From NCBI RefSeq assembly GCF_048128805.1, contig NC_136012.1, positions 12,651,725 through 12,715,724 of the forward strand: a DNA stretch of 64,000 bases, in the 5' to 3' direction. This stretch comes from Centroberyx gerrardi. Taxonomy: Eukaryota; Chordata; Actinopteri; Beryciformes; Berycidae. Within the stretch, counting starts at the first letter, position 1. The number at the start of each line of letters is the position of its first letter. The position numbers and the translations under genes were made by a program. Of the stretch, positions 13,080 to 24,287 are shown piece by piece. The notes under the pieces are model-generated. The model searched no databases, was not told the DNA's origin, and worked only from the letters and a program-made list of their open reading frames with translations.

Positions 13080-15140
13080 TCACTCACACACACACACATA
13101 CAATCACCGTCAATTGTGTACTACTGTTGAATGTTTGACAAAATCAATGTAATTGTGTGTGCCCACAGCGCTACCTACTCACCAGAGAATAGAGGCTTAA
13201 GTAAGTAATCTCCCCCACAGTGAATTTGTCTGTCCAAGGAATGCAGGGTCATCCCACGCTCTCAACGTGTTATTGTGAGCGTGTTCCAAAGGGATGCACG
13301 GTGACAGACCTGCTGCATCGGTTTTAGAAATGAAACACTATCTGCTAATCATGGCCTTCCTCGTTACAAGGTCTTTCTTGAATGATAAATGCCACGGGGA
13401 ATTGGATGGCCTCTCAGGTCTTCTGCTCTCTGTGTCCCAATCTGCCCACAGACTGAATGTAAAGTGCTGTGGTAATCTTATTAAATGCTGCCACCTACTG
13501 GATGAAATATAACCTGCAGTCAGAGAGAGGATCAACGCTGTAAAGGCAAGATAAAGGCCATAATTATATTTTGTTTTTTGTTTTTTTACTTAACGGCCTG
13601 GCAAGAGGTTAGCCTCCTGGGGGAAAGGGGATAAAATAAAATAAAATTCAGCCATACCAACATTTAACATTAAGGGACGTAACAGACAGACAACATTAAA
13701 CAACAAACATTACAATAATAATAAGCAGTAAAACAAAAGGAGAGGGGAGAAAGAAAAAAAAGACAGGGCGGTAAGCAGAATGCAACACAATAAAACAACA
13801 CAAATCGTACAAGTATAGAACCATGAACAGCATAATTGTGGGAGTGGAAATCAATAAGAGTGGCCATGATAGCACCCTGTAGCGCTGTTAATGTTATTAA
13901 ATTGCCCAGTGTTAGTGATTATTGCAGTTCATTCCAGTCATTGGGTGCAGAAAATTGAAACGCAGAGTGACTAAGGGAAGTATTTGCTCTAGGAACTGTT
14001 TATAGAGTATATGAGAGGGGGACCGAGTATTGTAAGCAGAGGATGATAGTTAAAAGACTCTGCAGGTATGATGGGGTTAAACCAAGGGGGGTTTTGTAAA
14101 TAAAAGTAAACGAGTGACGTGTGTCTGGTGTGCAGAGATGGTCAATTCATGGGATGTACAGGTTGCAGTGATGGGTTTTGTAGGGGGCATTGGTGGCAAA
14201 TCTAATGGCAGAGTGACAAGACAGAGGACACAAGCAGTTCTGTATACAACATCACCATATAGTCGAACAATGTAAGGATGATCATCTTAAGTGCCCATTT
14301 GGCAGAGGTACTGAAGGAGGAACAACTGCGGTAAAGAAAGTCTAGCCTGCATTTAACTTTTGACTAATTTATACAGGTATAATGAGAAGGACAACGTAGG
14401 CTACTGTCAAGCCAGATTCCTAAGTATTTGTATGATGTGACAACCTCAAGCTCTGAGCCATCGCAGGTCTTTATAGTGTGAGAGAGTGAAGTAAAGTTTT
14501 TCTTGCCAAACCAAAATGTAACGCAACATTTCCCTCTTCTCTCTGTGTTCCTCTCCCTCCAGGGTCTTTCAATGTGAACCTGCGCCCGCCCGATACGCTC
14601 TTCAAAGTGATCTTCTGGCTGGGCTACTTCAACAGCTGCCTGAACCCCATCATCTACCCCTGCTACAGCCGCGAGTTCAAGCTGGCCTTCATCCGCATCC
14701 TCCGGTGCCAGTGTCACCGGCGGAAGCGGCCCGGGTGGCGGGCGTACAACTACCGCTCCTCCAACTTCAGCTCGTCCGGACACTCGCGCAAAGGCTCCGC
14801 CGAGCACAACTCCAACTGCTTGAACGGCAGCCAGCGCACCCTGCCGTCCTCGGCCAGCCCCAGCCCCAGCTACCTGAGCAGGAGCCTGCCACCCTGCCCA
14901 GAGGGGGACACCCTCTACATCTGGGGGGCCGCCACCCCAACCGCCACCACCCCCACCCTCCTGCCCGGCAGCCCCTCAGACTGTCCGCTGGGAGCTGGGA
15001 GAGGGGAGGTGGGTGGAGGCTCTGTGGGAGCGAGTCCGGCGGAGGAAACTACTGGCGGCGTGTTCTCTTTCTCCTTTGGGAAGAGCAGAGACAGGGACGG
15101 GATGGACAAAGATAGCATCACGCCTGAGGACAAGGTCTGA
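5120..15140 (+). CDS. adra1b: Alpha-1B adrenergic receptor (two coding exons)
   Basis: Class A GPCR for adrenaline and noradrenaline at the plasma membrane; the family couples through Gq to phospholipase C. Exon 1 is 5120-6095, exon 2 is 14563-15140, and together they encode 517 residues (human ADRA1B is about 520). The single phase-1 intron falls after TM6, where alpha-1 receptors carry it. Visible hallmarks are several N-terminal N-x-S/T sites, the TM2 NLAIADLLL segment, the amine-binding Asp131 in TM3 ([11 protein letters not shown]), DRY at 148-150, TM5 serines in [12 protein letters not shown]6 CWLPFF and TM7 [11 protein letters not shown], with a Cys-containing basic tail after it. KNLEAGVM and ELTLRIH in loop 3 favour subtype B over A or D. 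Met at 5120 has an A at -3 and fits the family length. Whether this is the teleost a or b ohnologue cannot be decided here. The 8.5 kb intron holds two LINE pieces and many microsatellites. Confidence 0.96.
7293..7479. repeat. (GT)n and (AC)n microsatellites
   Basis: A nearly pure GT run at 7293-7357 is followed about 95 bp later by an AC run at 7452-7479. Both lie in the adra1b intron. Open frames through them are artefacts. Confidence 0.95.
9318..9480. other. Possible conserved non-coding element in the adra1b intron
   Basis: This stretch is of balanced composition, with homeodomain-like TAAT/ATTA cores and no repeat character, which contrasts with the microsatellite-rich intron around it. 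No conservation data are available, so this is only a suspicion. Confidence 0.2.
9551..9605 (+). repeat. (GT)n microsatellite
   Basis: Interrupted GT dinucleotide run in the adra1b intron. Confidence 0.9.
9983..10060 (+). repeat. (GT)n microsatellite
   Basis: About 75 bp of GT repeat in the adra1b intron, slightly interrupted at its 5' end. Confidence 0.93.
10750..11459 (+). mobile_element. 5'-truncated L1-type LINE, 3' end of ORF2, with target-site duplications
   Basis: The + strand encodes the carboxy end of an L1-like ORF2. A decayed section includes [20 protein letters not shown], and a cleaner section at 11021-11221 has the fish L1 signatures [23 protein letters not shown] and RWQKW before its stop. 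A short 3' UTR ends in an A-rich tail at about 11438-11446. The 10-bp sequence CTAGAACAGT flanks it at 10750-10759 and 11450-11459, marking target-site duplication. Several in-frame stops show the copy is dead. It sits in the adra1b intron. Confidence 0.88.
11787..11855 (+). repeat. (GT)n microsatellite
   Basis: Nearly pure GT run in the adra1b intron. Confidence 0.93.
12093..12150 (+). repeat. (CT)n microsatellite
   Basis: CT dinucleotide run in the adra1b intron with one TTT interruption. Confidence 0.92.
12995..13099 (+). repeat. (CT)n/(CA)n compound microsatellite
   Basis: CT-rich run with GTCT interruptions passing into a short CA run; adra1b intron. Confidence 0.88.
13570..14525 (-). 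mobile_element. LINE reverse-transcriptase fragment (3' part) next to adra1b exon 2
   Basis: Read on the - strand, the segment near 14360-14520 encodes [13 protein letters not shown], a motif typical of the region downstream of the catalytic palm in fish non-LTR reverse transcriptases. Further - strand similarity to such elements, such as [10 protein letters not shown], continues toward lower coordinates with many stops. The probable 3' end is an A-rich tail near 13570. The 5' end is truncated about 40 bp from the adra1b exon 2 splice acceptor. Boundaries are approximate and the family within LINEs is not assigned. Confidence 0.7.
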
Positions 15141-15761
15141 CTGTCGAGTCGCACTGAGCCTTGACTTGCTGATTCATTCCTCGTAAGGGATTACGGTCAC
15201 CGACAGAGTGCTATTCTGCACAAGAGAGACGATGTAGGATTATACACAGTTTTGTTCCACTCACTGTAAGAGGTCCCATCTGTCCGTGGATTGTCATTGT
15301 CATTAGTGGTCGATATAAGCTGAAGATAACCGAGTAAAGATTATGCTGCTGTATCAGAAGTATTTTGACCTATGTTGCTGTATGTGTGGTCGACATAGAG
15401 GTGAATGTTTGTTTCAATGGACAGTCAAATGAGAGAAAGATTTTAAAGCGGGTTTCAAGACAGTGTATCAAATGTGGCTGTTCACCACACTCATGGATTG
15501 GGAAGAGACCGATGCATGCATTTTGATTTTAAAAAAAGAAATAGGAAGGAAAAGAAATGACACTGTATGTCAGAAAAACTGAACCCAGCACAGTCTTTCC
15601 TTCCTCCCTTTCAATCTGCGCTGGTAACTGAATCCATGTCTGTCTTTTGGCCTTGTAAAAAGACTGAACATGGCAAAGGAACTGACTTATGTAAAATGTG
15701 TGATAAACAAATGAACACGTTTCTGTTGCCGTCACTTGATATCTTTATGGTATGTTGTGGA

Positions 15762-15767
15762 AATAAA
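15762..15767 (+). terminator. Polyadenylation signal of adra1b
   Basis: AATAAA about 620 bp after the adra1b stop codon. A second AATAAA at 15862-15867 is an alternative site. Confidence 0.6.
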
Positions 15768-16670
15768 GTATAACCTGGTTTATCTGCTGTGTGCACAGTA
15801 ACCATCTTGTTTGTATGTTTGGCATCTAAAAAGGTGTGAAGATAAAGGCACCTTAAAGCTTAATAAACATAAAAAGTTACTCAAACTGCCCCATATTTGA
15901 AAGGCAAGCTTTGTATAATTCCACTTTCTAGATGTGAATGGAACTTGAGATGGATAATTATTAAAGACTTTTCTACAAAAGTGGCTCATCCAATATTACA
16001 GTGATTAGATGAAGATCTCAATCTGTCCCACTCATCCCTTCACTCATTTTCAAAGCTATTCTCGCCATAAAAGACCAGAGAAGTTATCTGTGTTAAGGCG
16101 TGATGCATCCTGAGCCAAACAGTGGGCCCAAACCTTTAAGTGTCTGAGGTAAAGAGCAAACATCGGGCCCTAAGTTAAGAGGGACATTTCCATTGGGCAG
16201 AGATAAATATGAGGGTTTATTGTTTATATACAGTAGACAGGGACATTCAATCAGAGCGCAGCCATAAGAGAGCTTATATCTTTCCATTTACCTCATGGCC
16301 CGCTGACTCCTGACTCACACTGGTACAGGCCAGGTAATGATTTACTCATGATGGGCTGTGCGGTGTCATGGACCATTACAGGACATGTGTACGCACACAT
16401 ACACACACACACACATGAACAGTGAGATGAGAAACGGAAGAGAGAGACTGACATACATCATAGGACCTGTGGCTCCATATGGTGAAGGAACAGATAGACT
16501 TGACTACACAGCTGTAGATCAACCAGTGAGACTTGCAAAGAAGGGAAAGGCATGAGCCGATGAATCATATGGATTCACATTGTGTGGAAACTTGGATGCA
16601 AGCCTCTTTTGAGCAACTCCTATGATCTCTCTGTTTCTGCCAATGTTGATGGCTGGGTGGTTGTCGCATC

Positions 16671-17619
16671 ATGATTTGCATCCCTGGGATCAACGCCTCA
16701 GAGAACCACAGCCTGGCTGCTGATGGCAGCACTTCTGCTCTCCTCCTCCAAAGCACCGCTGCTAAAGTCTGTGTGCTGTGCCTCCTCCTTCCCATCCCTA
16801 TCTTCGCCATGCTGGGGAACCTGCTCATCATGGCCGCAGTGGCACGCTTCCAAAGCCTCCAGACGCCCACCGATGCTTTTGTGGTTTCCCTGGCAATGGC
16901 GGATTTCCTGGTTGCTGCGCTGGTGATGCCGTTCAGTCTGGTGCGTTCCATCGACACCTGGCACTTTGCCTCTGCCTCTGCCTCTGCTCATCTCCTCCCT
17001 CTGTGTGTACCTCGGCATGTACTCGCGCTCGCCTCCTGCTGGGTTCTGCAGCGCCGCACAGCAGGAGAACCAGACCTGCCTGGCCGCCTTCCACGTCCCC
17101 TACGCCCTGGCCACCTCCACGGTCTGCTTTTTCATCCCAGTGGGTTTCATGCTGTTTGCCTATGGGAAAATCCTCTTGGCAGCCCGGAGACAGGCGAGGT
17201 GGATCCATGCCATGGAGCACCAGGCCGGGCAGCTTCAGATGAGCCGGAGCCCCACGAGGGCCGACCCCAGCAGACAAGGCCAGGCCAGCGTGGAGAGCGG
17301 CTCTCTGAAGAAGGAAAGGAAGGCTGCTAAGACGTTGGGTCTGCTCATGGGGGTCTTCCTGTTCTGCTGGCTCCCTTTCTTCAGCGTGAGCATGGCCCAC
17401 CCTCTGTGGGGCTACAGCATCAGCCCCGTGGTCCTGGAGGCCTCCATGTGGCTCGGCTACGCAAACTCTTCTCTGAACCCTTTCCTCTATGCCTCATTCA
17501 ACAGGAGCTACCGGCGTACGTTTGTAGCCATCTTGGGCTGTGGGATTTTGGGCAGGCAGCTAAGAGCGTGTTTGGACTCCTCACACTTTGATAGGCAAGC
17601 ACACACTGTTGTTACCTAG
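16671..17619 (+). pseudogene. Biogenic-amine GPCR (5-HT4-like) lacking TM3 to early TM4
   Basis: Codons from 16671 to about 16969 encode an N-terminus, TM1 (AMLGNLLIMAAVA) and TM2 (FVVSLAMADFLVAALVMPF) ending at DTWHF. From about 16966, in another frame, the sequence encodes the end of TM4, extracellular loop 2 with Cys residues, TM5, a short third loop, TM6 (KERKAAKTLG, FCWLPFF) and TM7 (NSSLNPFLYASFNRSYRR), to a stop at 17617-17619. Order and motifs resemble serotonin 5-HT4-type receptors more than trace-amine receptors. TM3 with the ligand Asp, the DRY motif, loop 2 and most of TM4 are absent, roughly 60-70 residues. The junction is a CTCTGC hexamer run and changes frame. No intron that could hide the missing part is visible. 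It is either a pseudogene by internal deletion or a local assembly collapse. A polyadenylation signal follows. Confidence 0.72.
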
Positions 17620-17818
17620 GAGACCATTTCAAGATGATGACCTTATATAGCTTTGTATTTTTAAACATCCCAAGAGCAGTGTTACACAATGCAAAAAACC
17701 TTTCTGTGGGTTGCATAACTGTACGTTGAAAGGCAAAGTTCTCCTCTGCTCATAGTTATTACAAATGTTTCATGTCTAAAAATGGATGAAAGGATTCACC
17801 ATACTCATTATTGAACTA

Positions 17819-17824
17819 AATAAA
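17819..17824 (+). terminator. Polyadenylation signal after the amine GPCR
   Basis: AATAAA 200 bp downstream of the receptor stop codon. Its retention suggests the locus was recently expressed. Confidence 0.45.
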
Positions 17825-17889
17825 GCAATTAATTAAATTATGCAAATATTGCCTTGGATGTCTTTGAGGTGTCATAGAATTCACATTTT

Positions 17890-17903
17890 GTTGTCATGGA
17901 AAC
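17890..17903 (+). promoter_or_regulatory. X-box-like RFX motif
   Basis: GTTGTCATGGAAAC matches the palindromic RFX X-box pattern GTNRCCATGGNAAC closely. Whether it is bound is unknown. Confidence 0.3.
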
Positions 17904-18300
17904 TGTTGCTCACCATGCACTTCACCAGAGAGAGTGGGCAACTATTTGTTTTTTGGCTAAATAAAGCTTAGAGGGACAGACCGTTCCTTCCATCCTGTGC
18001 TGCAGAAAGTGGAGGAACAGAAGGTGTCAGAGGGCTGGAGGTTGAGGGATGAAGGAGGATTCTGGGGGATAATATCTGTATGAGAGTACCAACCTAAACA
18101 AACACCCATTCTATTTCTATAATCATGTATGTTGAGAAGAGATTTATTGCAGGGCAGGTATTTTGAAAGGCACCTCGTCTTACTTCAGTTGAGGGCATTT
18201 TATCTGTCATCTCAAAGCATTTCTCAGACACGTGATCATCCTCTACCTCTCTTCCACTTGCTACTGTTTACAAAAACACTTAATACTTAGTGGTACATAA

Positions 18301-19082
18301 TACCACTTCACTGGGAAGTACAAGATTGATAGCCAAGATAACTACTATGAATTCCTCAAACTGATAAGAGAAATCTCTGTTGTGAAGTCGTCACATGCAT
18401 GCTATACAGGGTTACACTGGTTGAGGTGTATTTGTTACACAGATTGTCTTGGCCTTGTTGCTTTGACCTTTGCACCCCTCTAGGCTGGTTGGTTGCTGAT
18501 ATGATGATCTAAGGAATTTAAGCTTATTATACTGTGCTTTTATTGTATAAGAGAGTCACTAAAAATCTAAAATGTAAATGTAAACAGCAGAGTGTTAACT
18601 GTAGAAATTGTCATGGATGTTATTTTCTCATTATGTTCAGTGCCGGACCCCAAACTATTGATTACACTCCAGGCATCATAGAGAATAGACGTAACTTCAA
18701 TATTGTGACAGGTAGTTCAGAATGGCAACGACTCTACTTTACTTTAGATTTACCCGGCCACCTCCATGATCGACAACTTCAACATCGACAAGGAGTGTGA
18801 CATGGCAGGCAAACGGTTCGAGGTGAGGATTCATTTCACATGTATACGCATGCACAGGAACAATTATTCCAATAGCCGTGTCTCTTGGTCAATAAACGTA
18901 ATGGAGAAATTGATTATTTGAGACGATGGGTCAATAATTCAAGTGTCTAATGTACGTGTTAGAGGTAAGTGTTAGAATAGATTCTTCTTCTTTTCTTCTT
19001 CTTCTTCTTCTTTACTGTAACCATAGAAGAAGGAAGAAATCACCACCACGCAGCTGAGATCAGTGGAGACAAGCTCATTGAG
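18301..19082 (+). pseudogene. Decayed tandem copy of a fabp6-like gene
   Basis: Three exon remnants lie in the right order upstream of the intact gene. Exon 1 (18301-18367) reads FTGKYKIDSQDNYYEFLK, but the position of the start codon is mutated and the donor is lost. Exon 2 (about 18645-18822) reads GIIENRRNFNIVT, then VVQNGND, then YPATSMIDNFNIDKECDMAG and ends at a good GTGAGG donor. It contains at least one frame change and one internal stop. Exon 3 survives only at its 3' end (about 19036-19082, HHAAEISGDKLIE then GTGAGC), its 5' part being replaced by a TTC-rich run. No exon 4 was found. The sequence differs clearly from the intact gene, so the duplication is not very recent. Confidence 0.8.
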
Positions 19083-19111
19083 GTGAGCTCTTAGAGGATA
19101 TAAAACTGAGT

Positions 19112-19112
<1 letters not shown>

Positions 19113-19174
<62 letters not shown>
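19113..19174 (+). repeat. (GT)n microsatellite
   Basis: Pure GT run directly after the third exon remnant of the decayed fabp6-like copy. Confidence 0.95.
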
Positions 19175-19175
<1 letters not shown>

Positions 19176-20041
19176 AGATGCGGCCTTTGTCACAAGATAG
19201 CTCATTTTCTCAATTGCTATAAATCCATGTTCCCTATCACCAAACATTACAACCTCTATGACATTCCTATCTTTGTTCCCGCCTTCCTCTTCCCCTACTA
19301 TTTATGTCAGCGCTCAACTGCCGCTGACCTTAACAAGAACCAGCAAGGGGATCTGAAACTCAGCCCACCACCATTCACAAGAACAGTCAAATTGTACAGA
19401 ACTGCACAAAAAAAAAAACTTTGTCATGAAACTTGCTGCAGTCATTTTATTCTAGTCACATCTCTGCTCTCGTTGTCTTCTTTACGTCACAATACAGTTC
19501 CAGGTTATATGTAAAAATGATGAACTGGTAACTTTGAATATAAATTGATCAGAAAAAAGGCAGAAAGAAATATACTTGACATCTTCTTCGTCTTCTTTCA
19601 AATATTTTGTCATAACATGTACACAGCTTTGCAGATGAAATATATAGTTTTTGTTCTGAGCAGTTTACTATCCCATACTTGCACCAACTTGCAACCCAAA
19701 CGTCACTCACATCATGCTTGTCAAAACCTGATACTGACTGGAAAAAGAAACTTCCCACTCTACTTGGGCTTTTTTACCAAGCTACACTATTTTAGCATAA
19801 GACAATGTGACTCAATTGTCTTGGAAAAACATAGCTGACATCTTTCTCATACATCTGTCATCTTACAATGGGACTGACTTATGACTGTGAGGTATGTGTG
19901 ACAGGGAGGGAAGTGCAGGTTTGGCAGTGACTCAGAAAAAACAGAAAGACAGAGGTTTACTGTATCTGGAGCAGGCCACTCCTCTCTTCTCATTTGTCTC
20001 ATAAACTCCTTCCTTACCTCTTCTCCTCTGCTTTCACCAAC

Positions 20042-20915
20042 ATGGCCTTCACTGGGAAATATCAACTGGAGAGTCAAGAAAACTATGAGGAGTTTCTGGA
20101 AGCAGTCGGTAGTGGCCAGGATTTTATATATATTTTAAATTGATTCATATGGCATGAATACCATAAAAATGTATATATTTGAGATTGTCATTTACCTAAA
20201 CGTTGCCCGCTCTCTGTATTTGAAACTTCACTTGCTCTGCCACAGGACTTCTCAATGCCAAGACAGACTGCAAAGTGGTAACGGACGTGGTTCAGGATGG
20301 GAACGACTTCACCTGGACACAGACCATCCCCAACCGGACCTGGTCCAATAAGTTCACTGTTGGCCAGGAATGTGAGCTGGAGACAATGACAGGCGCCAAA
20401 TTCAAGGTGAGTTAATAGCACCCTGCACACATAGAGAATATGTCACTTTAGCAACAAATGTTCCATTTGCCACATCTCAAACAGCTTGCATGTAACCCAG
20501 TGCGTTGCTCATTTGCCTCTGTAACCTTTTGTCCCTGTGACCTAGGCCCCCGTCACCATGGAGGGTGGCAAGATTTCAATACAGTTTCCGCAGTACTTCT
20601 TCACAGCAGAGATGATTGAAGATAAGTTTATAATGGTAAGAGAATTAACCACACATTGAGAAGAGACTGAAACTCAGCCAAAGACAGACGTGATCACCAC
20701 ATATGCAAAATAGACGCTTCTTAGCAATACTAAAACAACCTCAATAGAATGAATGGTTAGTGAGACTTATGACATGTAGACCCTTGCACAGAATAACGTT
20801 TCAAACTTTCATCCTTAACCGTGTTTGCATATCTCTTCCCCACCATGAACTCTAGACCTGCATAACTCCAGGAGAGAAGGGTGTGGTGTTCAAAAGAGTT
20901 AACAAGAGGATCTAA
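20042..20915 (+). CDS. fabp6: Ileal fatty-acid/bile-acid-binding protein (gastrotropin-like)
   Basis: Cytosolic lipocalin-fold carrier; FABP6 family members bind bile acids in ileal enterocytes. Four exons follow the invariant FABP layout: 20042-20108, 20246-20406, 20546-20635 and 20856-20915, all with GT-AG introns and continuous frame, giving 125 residues. The protein starts MAFTGKYQLESQENYEEFLE (the FABP signature region), contains VVQDGNDFTWTQT and NKFTVGQECELETMTGAKFK, then MEGGKISIQFPQY, and ends GVVFKRVNKRI. Closest recalled relative is fish gastrotropin. The start of exon 2 is a few residues shorter than is usual for the family (LLNAKTDCK where a longer PDD-type segment is expected), which may alter the portal helix region. 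The neighbour ccnjl matches human FABP6-CCNJL order. Confidence 0.9.
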
Positions 20916-21215
20916 TGTTGCGAAACCCAACATGCCCCGACAGAAATATTCACTATCCAAATGCTTGCTCAGAGAACTGAGAGGGATAAGGGGTAAAAAG
21001 CTGGTTTGCTTCGATTATCTCCTCATTGACACTGTGGCAAAGCAAGAGGAATGACAACCAACTGATGTGTCGAGCAAGTGTGACGTTTCTGGGCTCCACA
21101 GACCTTTCTTGTTGTTAGTCCTTTCAGTTCTAACTTATGAAAGTGTGGAAACTACTATGTACTGTATTTCTAGACATCTGAATCTCTCAGCTGTACCAGT
21201 GTTCAATTCTGCTTC

Positions 21216-21221
21216 AATAAA
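21216..21221 (+). terminator. Polyadenylation signal of fabp6
   Basis: AATAAA 300 bp after the fabp6 stop. Confidence 0.6.
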
Positions 21222-22589
21222 AATGTTCAAACACTTCAATGACCTATTTGTGTCGTGCAATGGTGTAATAATAATAATAATAATAATAGCAATAATAATA
21301 TTGCTTTCCCTTTATACGGGTCAGGACTGGTCTAAATGAAGCAAAAGGCAGAGAAAATGCTATATTTAAATATTTTCAGAAGATTATGCAAAGGAAGGCT
21401 TATGTCTTGCAAGGAAGAACTGTAATCCAGATTACATTTTTTCTTTTCTGCTCATTTTCTGTCATGATGTTACCATCACATTTATCTTCAATCTTCTTGT
21501 CTCTATATTCTTGAAAATTATTATCGTTTCATGGCCAAGAAACCATGATTTTTGCTGACCTTTGAACATGATGAATAGCATTTGATTTGTATGTATAATG
21601 TATAATGACTATTTTTATCAAAGGTTTCACTCTCCACTGTTATCTCCCCAGCTACAGTACTGACAACAAAACTCTTTTGAAAGAGGGGTCCCTGGGACAA
21701 AACGTTTATTAAAGCCTTTCTATGTGATGGTTATTGACATGAGAATGTTTGGGAGCCCCTGTTCTACATTATCTTTGACTGTGTTAAGATCTAAGGAAAA
21801 ACCAAGTTACCCCTGTTTTTTTATGCTTGCCAGAAGCGTAAGTATCCACATGTGTTTGTTGCTATGAGACTGTAATATTTTCAGGAGCCCTTGTTCAACT
21901 GGAACATCTGAAATGCCTGTGGCAGTAAGCTGATTGTTTTTCTGTAGCGATTTAAAGCAAACAAACAAATACATCTGCATTGGTGTTGTTACACTGTGTT
22001 GTTACACTGAATTGATTCCATCATTTTGCTTTAATATGCTAAGATGTTATCATTCATACATGTTGATTATACCTGTGAATTAAATAAGGGATATGTGGGT
22101 GGTGTTTGTTGGACTTTTGGTTGTAAATTGGCTTGGTCCTTTGTTGAGGATATAATGTTTAACAGTCAGCCTTGCTAAGCGCATGTTAGCAGTAACATTA
22201 GTTGGTAAGTCATGAGCTATTATGGTGATTTTATTTGATTTTTCATTGTTAGGCGGCCGGGCTTATAGGCCAGGCAGCTGATTGTTTTTGTACGTGCTCT
22301 TTATATCTTCCTGTCTGTTTCCTGACAAAGTGCCTTCGACACTTGTAGCAGTGGTTCGCCCTCAACAACACAGTCCGTACACTAAATTGTTTCAAACATC
22401 TTTTATTAAAGACGGTGCAGGGGAGATAAAAGGAGGACACAGACCTCTCGGCCCTAGGCCTTGTTGTGCATGGTTCAGCCTTTTTAAAGACAGCAGGAAT
22501 AGAAGCAATTAGGCAGCCAGGTGGTCAGGCAACAGCAGGGTACATGCACAGTGATATAGGTCATCAGATCAAAATGTACAGTGTATATT
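21222..22589. other. Intergenic sequence without a recognised gene
   Basis: AT-rich spacer with a short (AAT)n run near 21268-21300. No coding region with domain support is seen. Confidence 0.6.
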
Positions 22590-23225
22590 TCCTTAGTTTC
22601 ACTGGTTTCATGATTTTGATTAATGAATAGCCTCATCTCTCTGTTTAAGAACATCAAGTGTTGCGTCTGTGTTAATGGCTGACTTTCAGACTGGTTCCCA
22701 GTTAACTCTGGTGTAAAGCAAGACTCCATTTTATCACCTATTTTGTGTTTTTTGTACATAAATGAAGGTGCCCTGTCAATCAAAGCCTTAGGCAAGGATG
22801 TTTGTATAGAAAATGAACAATTATCCACTCTTTTATATGCAGATGACATTGTTTTGATTCTGGAAACTGAAGCAGAATCACAGGAGATGCTAGTTCTGGT
22901 CTGAACTGAACATAAATGTTGACAAAACAAAGGTAGTGCACTTCAGAAATCCATCATGGCCATCAACAACATTTATCCTGTCCTGTGGCCCTTTACCACT
23001 AGAGGATGTTAAAGAGTACAGATACCTGGGGCTCATCTTACCAGAATCTCTACACTACAGTGAAACCATTAAACACTTGGCAGTGCATGCACATAGAGCT
23101 CTAGGTGGTGTCATAGCTCAGTGTAAATACATGGGTGGCCTTCCATTAAAATGCTTTATACTAAACTGTCTGACTGCATGGTGCTGCCCATTCTCATGTT
23201 GCTGCAGTACTGGGTTATAAAAGCT
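22590..23225 (+). mobile_element. LINE reverse-transcriptase fragment
   Basis: The + strand encodes a broken non-LTR reverse transcriptase: NIKCCVCVNG, then WFPVNSGVKQDSILSPIL, the catalytic motif LLYADDIVLI, then KTKVVHFR and EYRYLGLILPESLHYSE, then ALGGVIAQCKYMGG. At least two frame changes and a stop separate these parts. No target-site repeats were found, so both ends are approximate. The clade was not assigned. Confidence 0.82.
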
Positions 23226-23498
23226 CTGTGTTAACGCTGTTTATAGGGCATGGAGATTCTACCTGAGTTGGCAAATTTACTCCAAATGCTGCCATACAAG
23301 TTGATATGGGTTGGAAAACTTTATTATATACTTGATTTATGTGGAATATGCCTGGGGAGTTTTGTCTGGAGCATTTTGTCTGGGGTGTTTTGGTGTAATG
23401 ATGATACTATGTAAATGTAATTAATGAAGCTCAGAATCCTGACCAAAACATTTGAATGTACAGAAGATATCTATACATTACATAAGAATAGAATATTT

Positions 23499-23744
23499 GG
23501 TAACGTTTTATTTTACAGCCCACTAATTACGGTGTAACTAGTTTGTAATTACTAATAAAATAACAATGCTGTAGTTACAGGGTAACAAAACAAGAAGTCT
23601 GGGAATTAAGGGGTAACAATTTTGTAATTATGAGAGATTTAAAAGGTATGGTGTAACTGTTATCGTAATTACTGCATACTTAAAAAATAATTACAGGGTA
23701 CAATAACGTAATTAGGGGGGACTAAACAAATGTTATCGGTGCTT
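23499..23744 (+). mobile_element. Left small element copy (MITE), right terminus missing
   Basis: This copy aligns along nearly its whole length with 26422-26645 in the same orientation; both share CAAGAAGTCTGGGAATTAAG and TGTTATCGGTGCTT. It starts with GGTAACG and stops before the right inverted terminus. Confidence 0.88.
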
Positions 23745-24287
23745 AAAAGTTCATGCACTGGAAAACGGCCATTGTAAAGTGCTACCCATGTTTCTGTTAA
23801 CTACATGGGTTGATGCAGGTTGTTCTGGAAAAAAGAAATTCTACACCTGAAAAGCTGAATTGAAGATGAATAACTTTACTTTTTATTTTCCTAAAGTATT
23901 CCCTCAGATATGTTAGTAGGTAGTAGTAATGGGTAATAGTAATATATAGTAGTAATAGTAGTAGGTAGTAGTAAGATTAGAGTGAGCTAACTTGAAAACA
24001 GTGAACTTAAAACAGTGAAAGTGCAATAAGAATTAGCAATTAAATTGATGTTTTCCGCATAAAAAATACGCTATCTTAATACAAATTCCAAATATTCAGT
24101 TGTGTTTTTTAATCGTGTGTAGTTTATAAACCATGTATAAAGTGGGACATCTCTGTCATCAAAGTTTGGGGCCTGAGCTTCATCTGATGAGTCATAATGC
24201 AGCTGGACAGAATGCAGCAGAGTTCATAGAATTAGAATGTCAGAGTCATAAAGGAGCGATTGACCTGAACACACACGCAGAGTCTCA

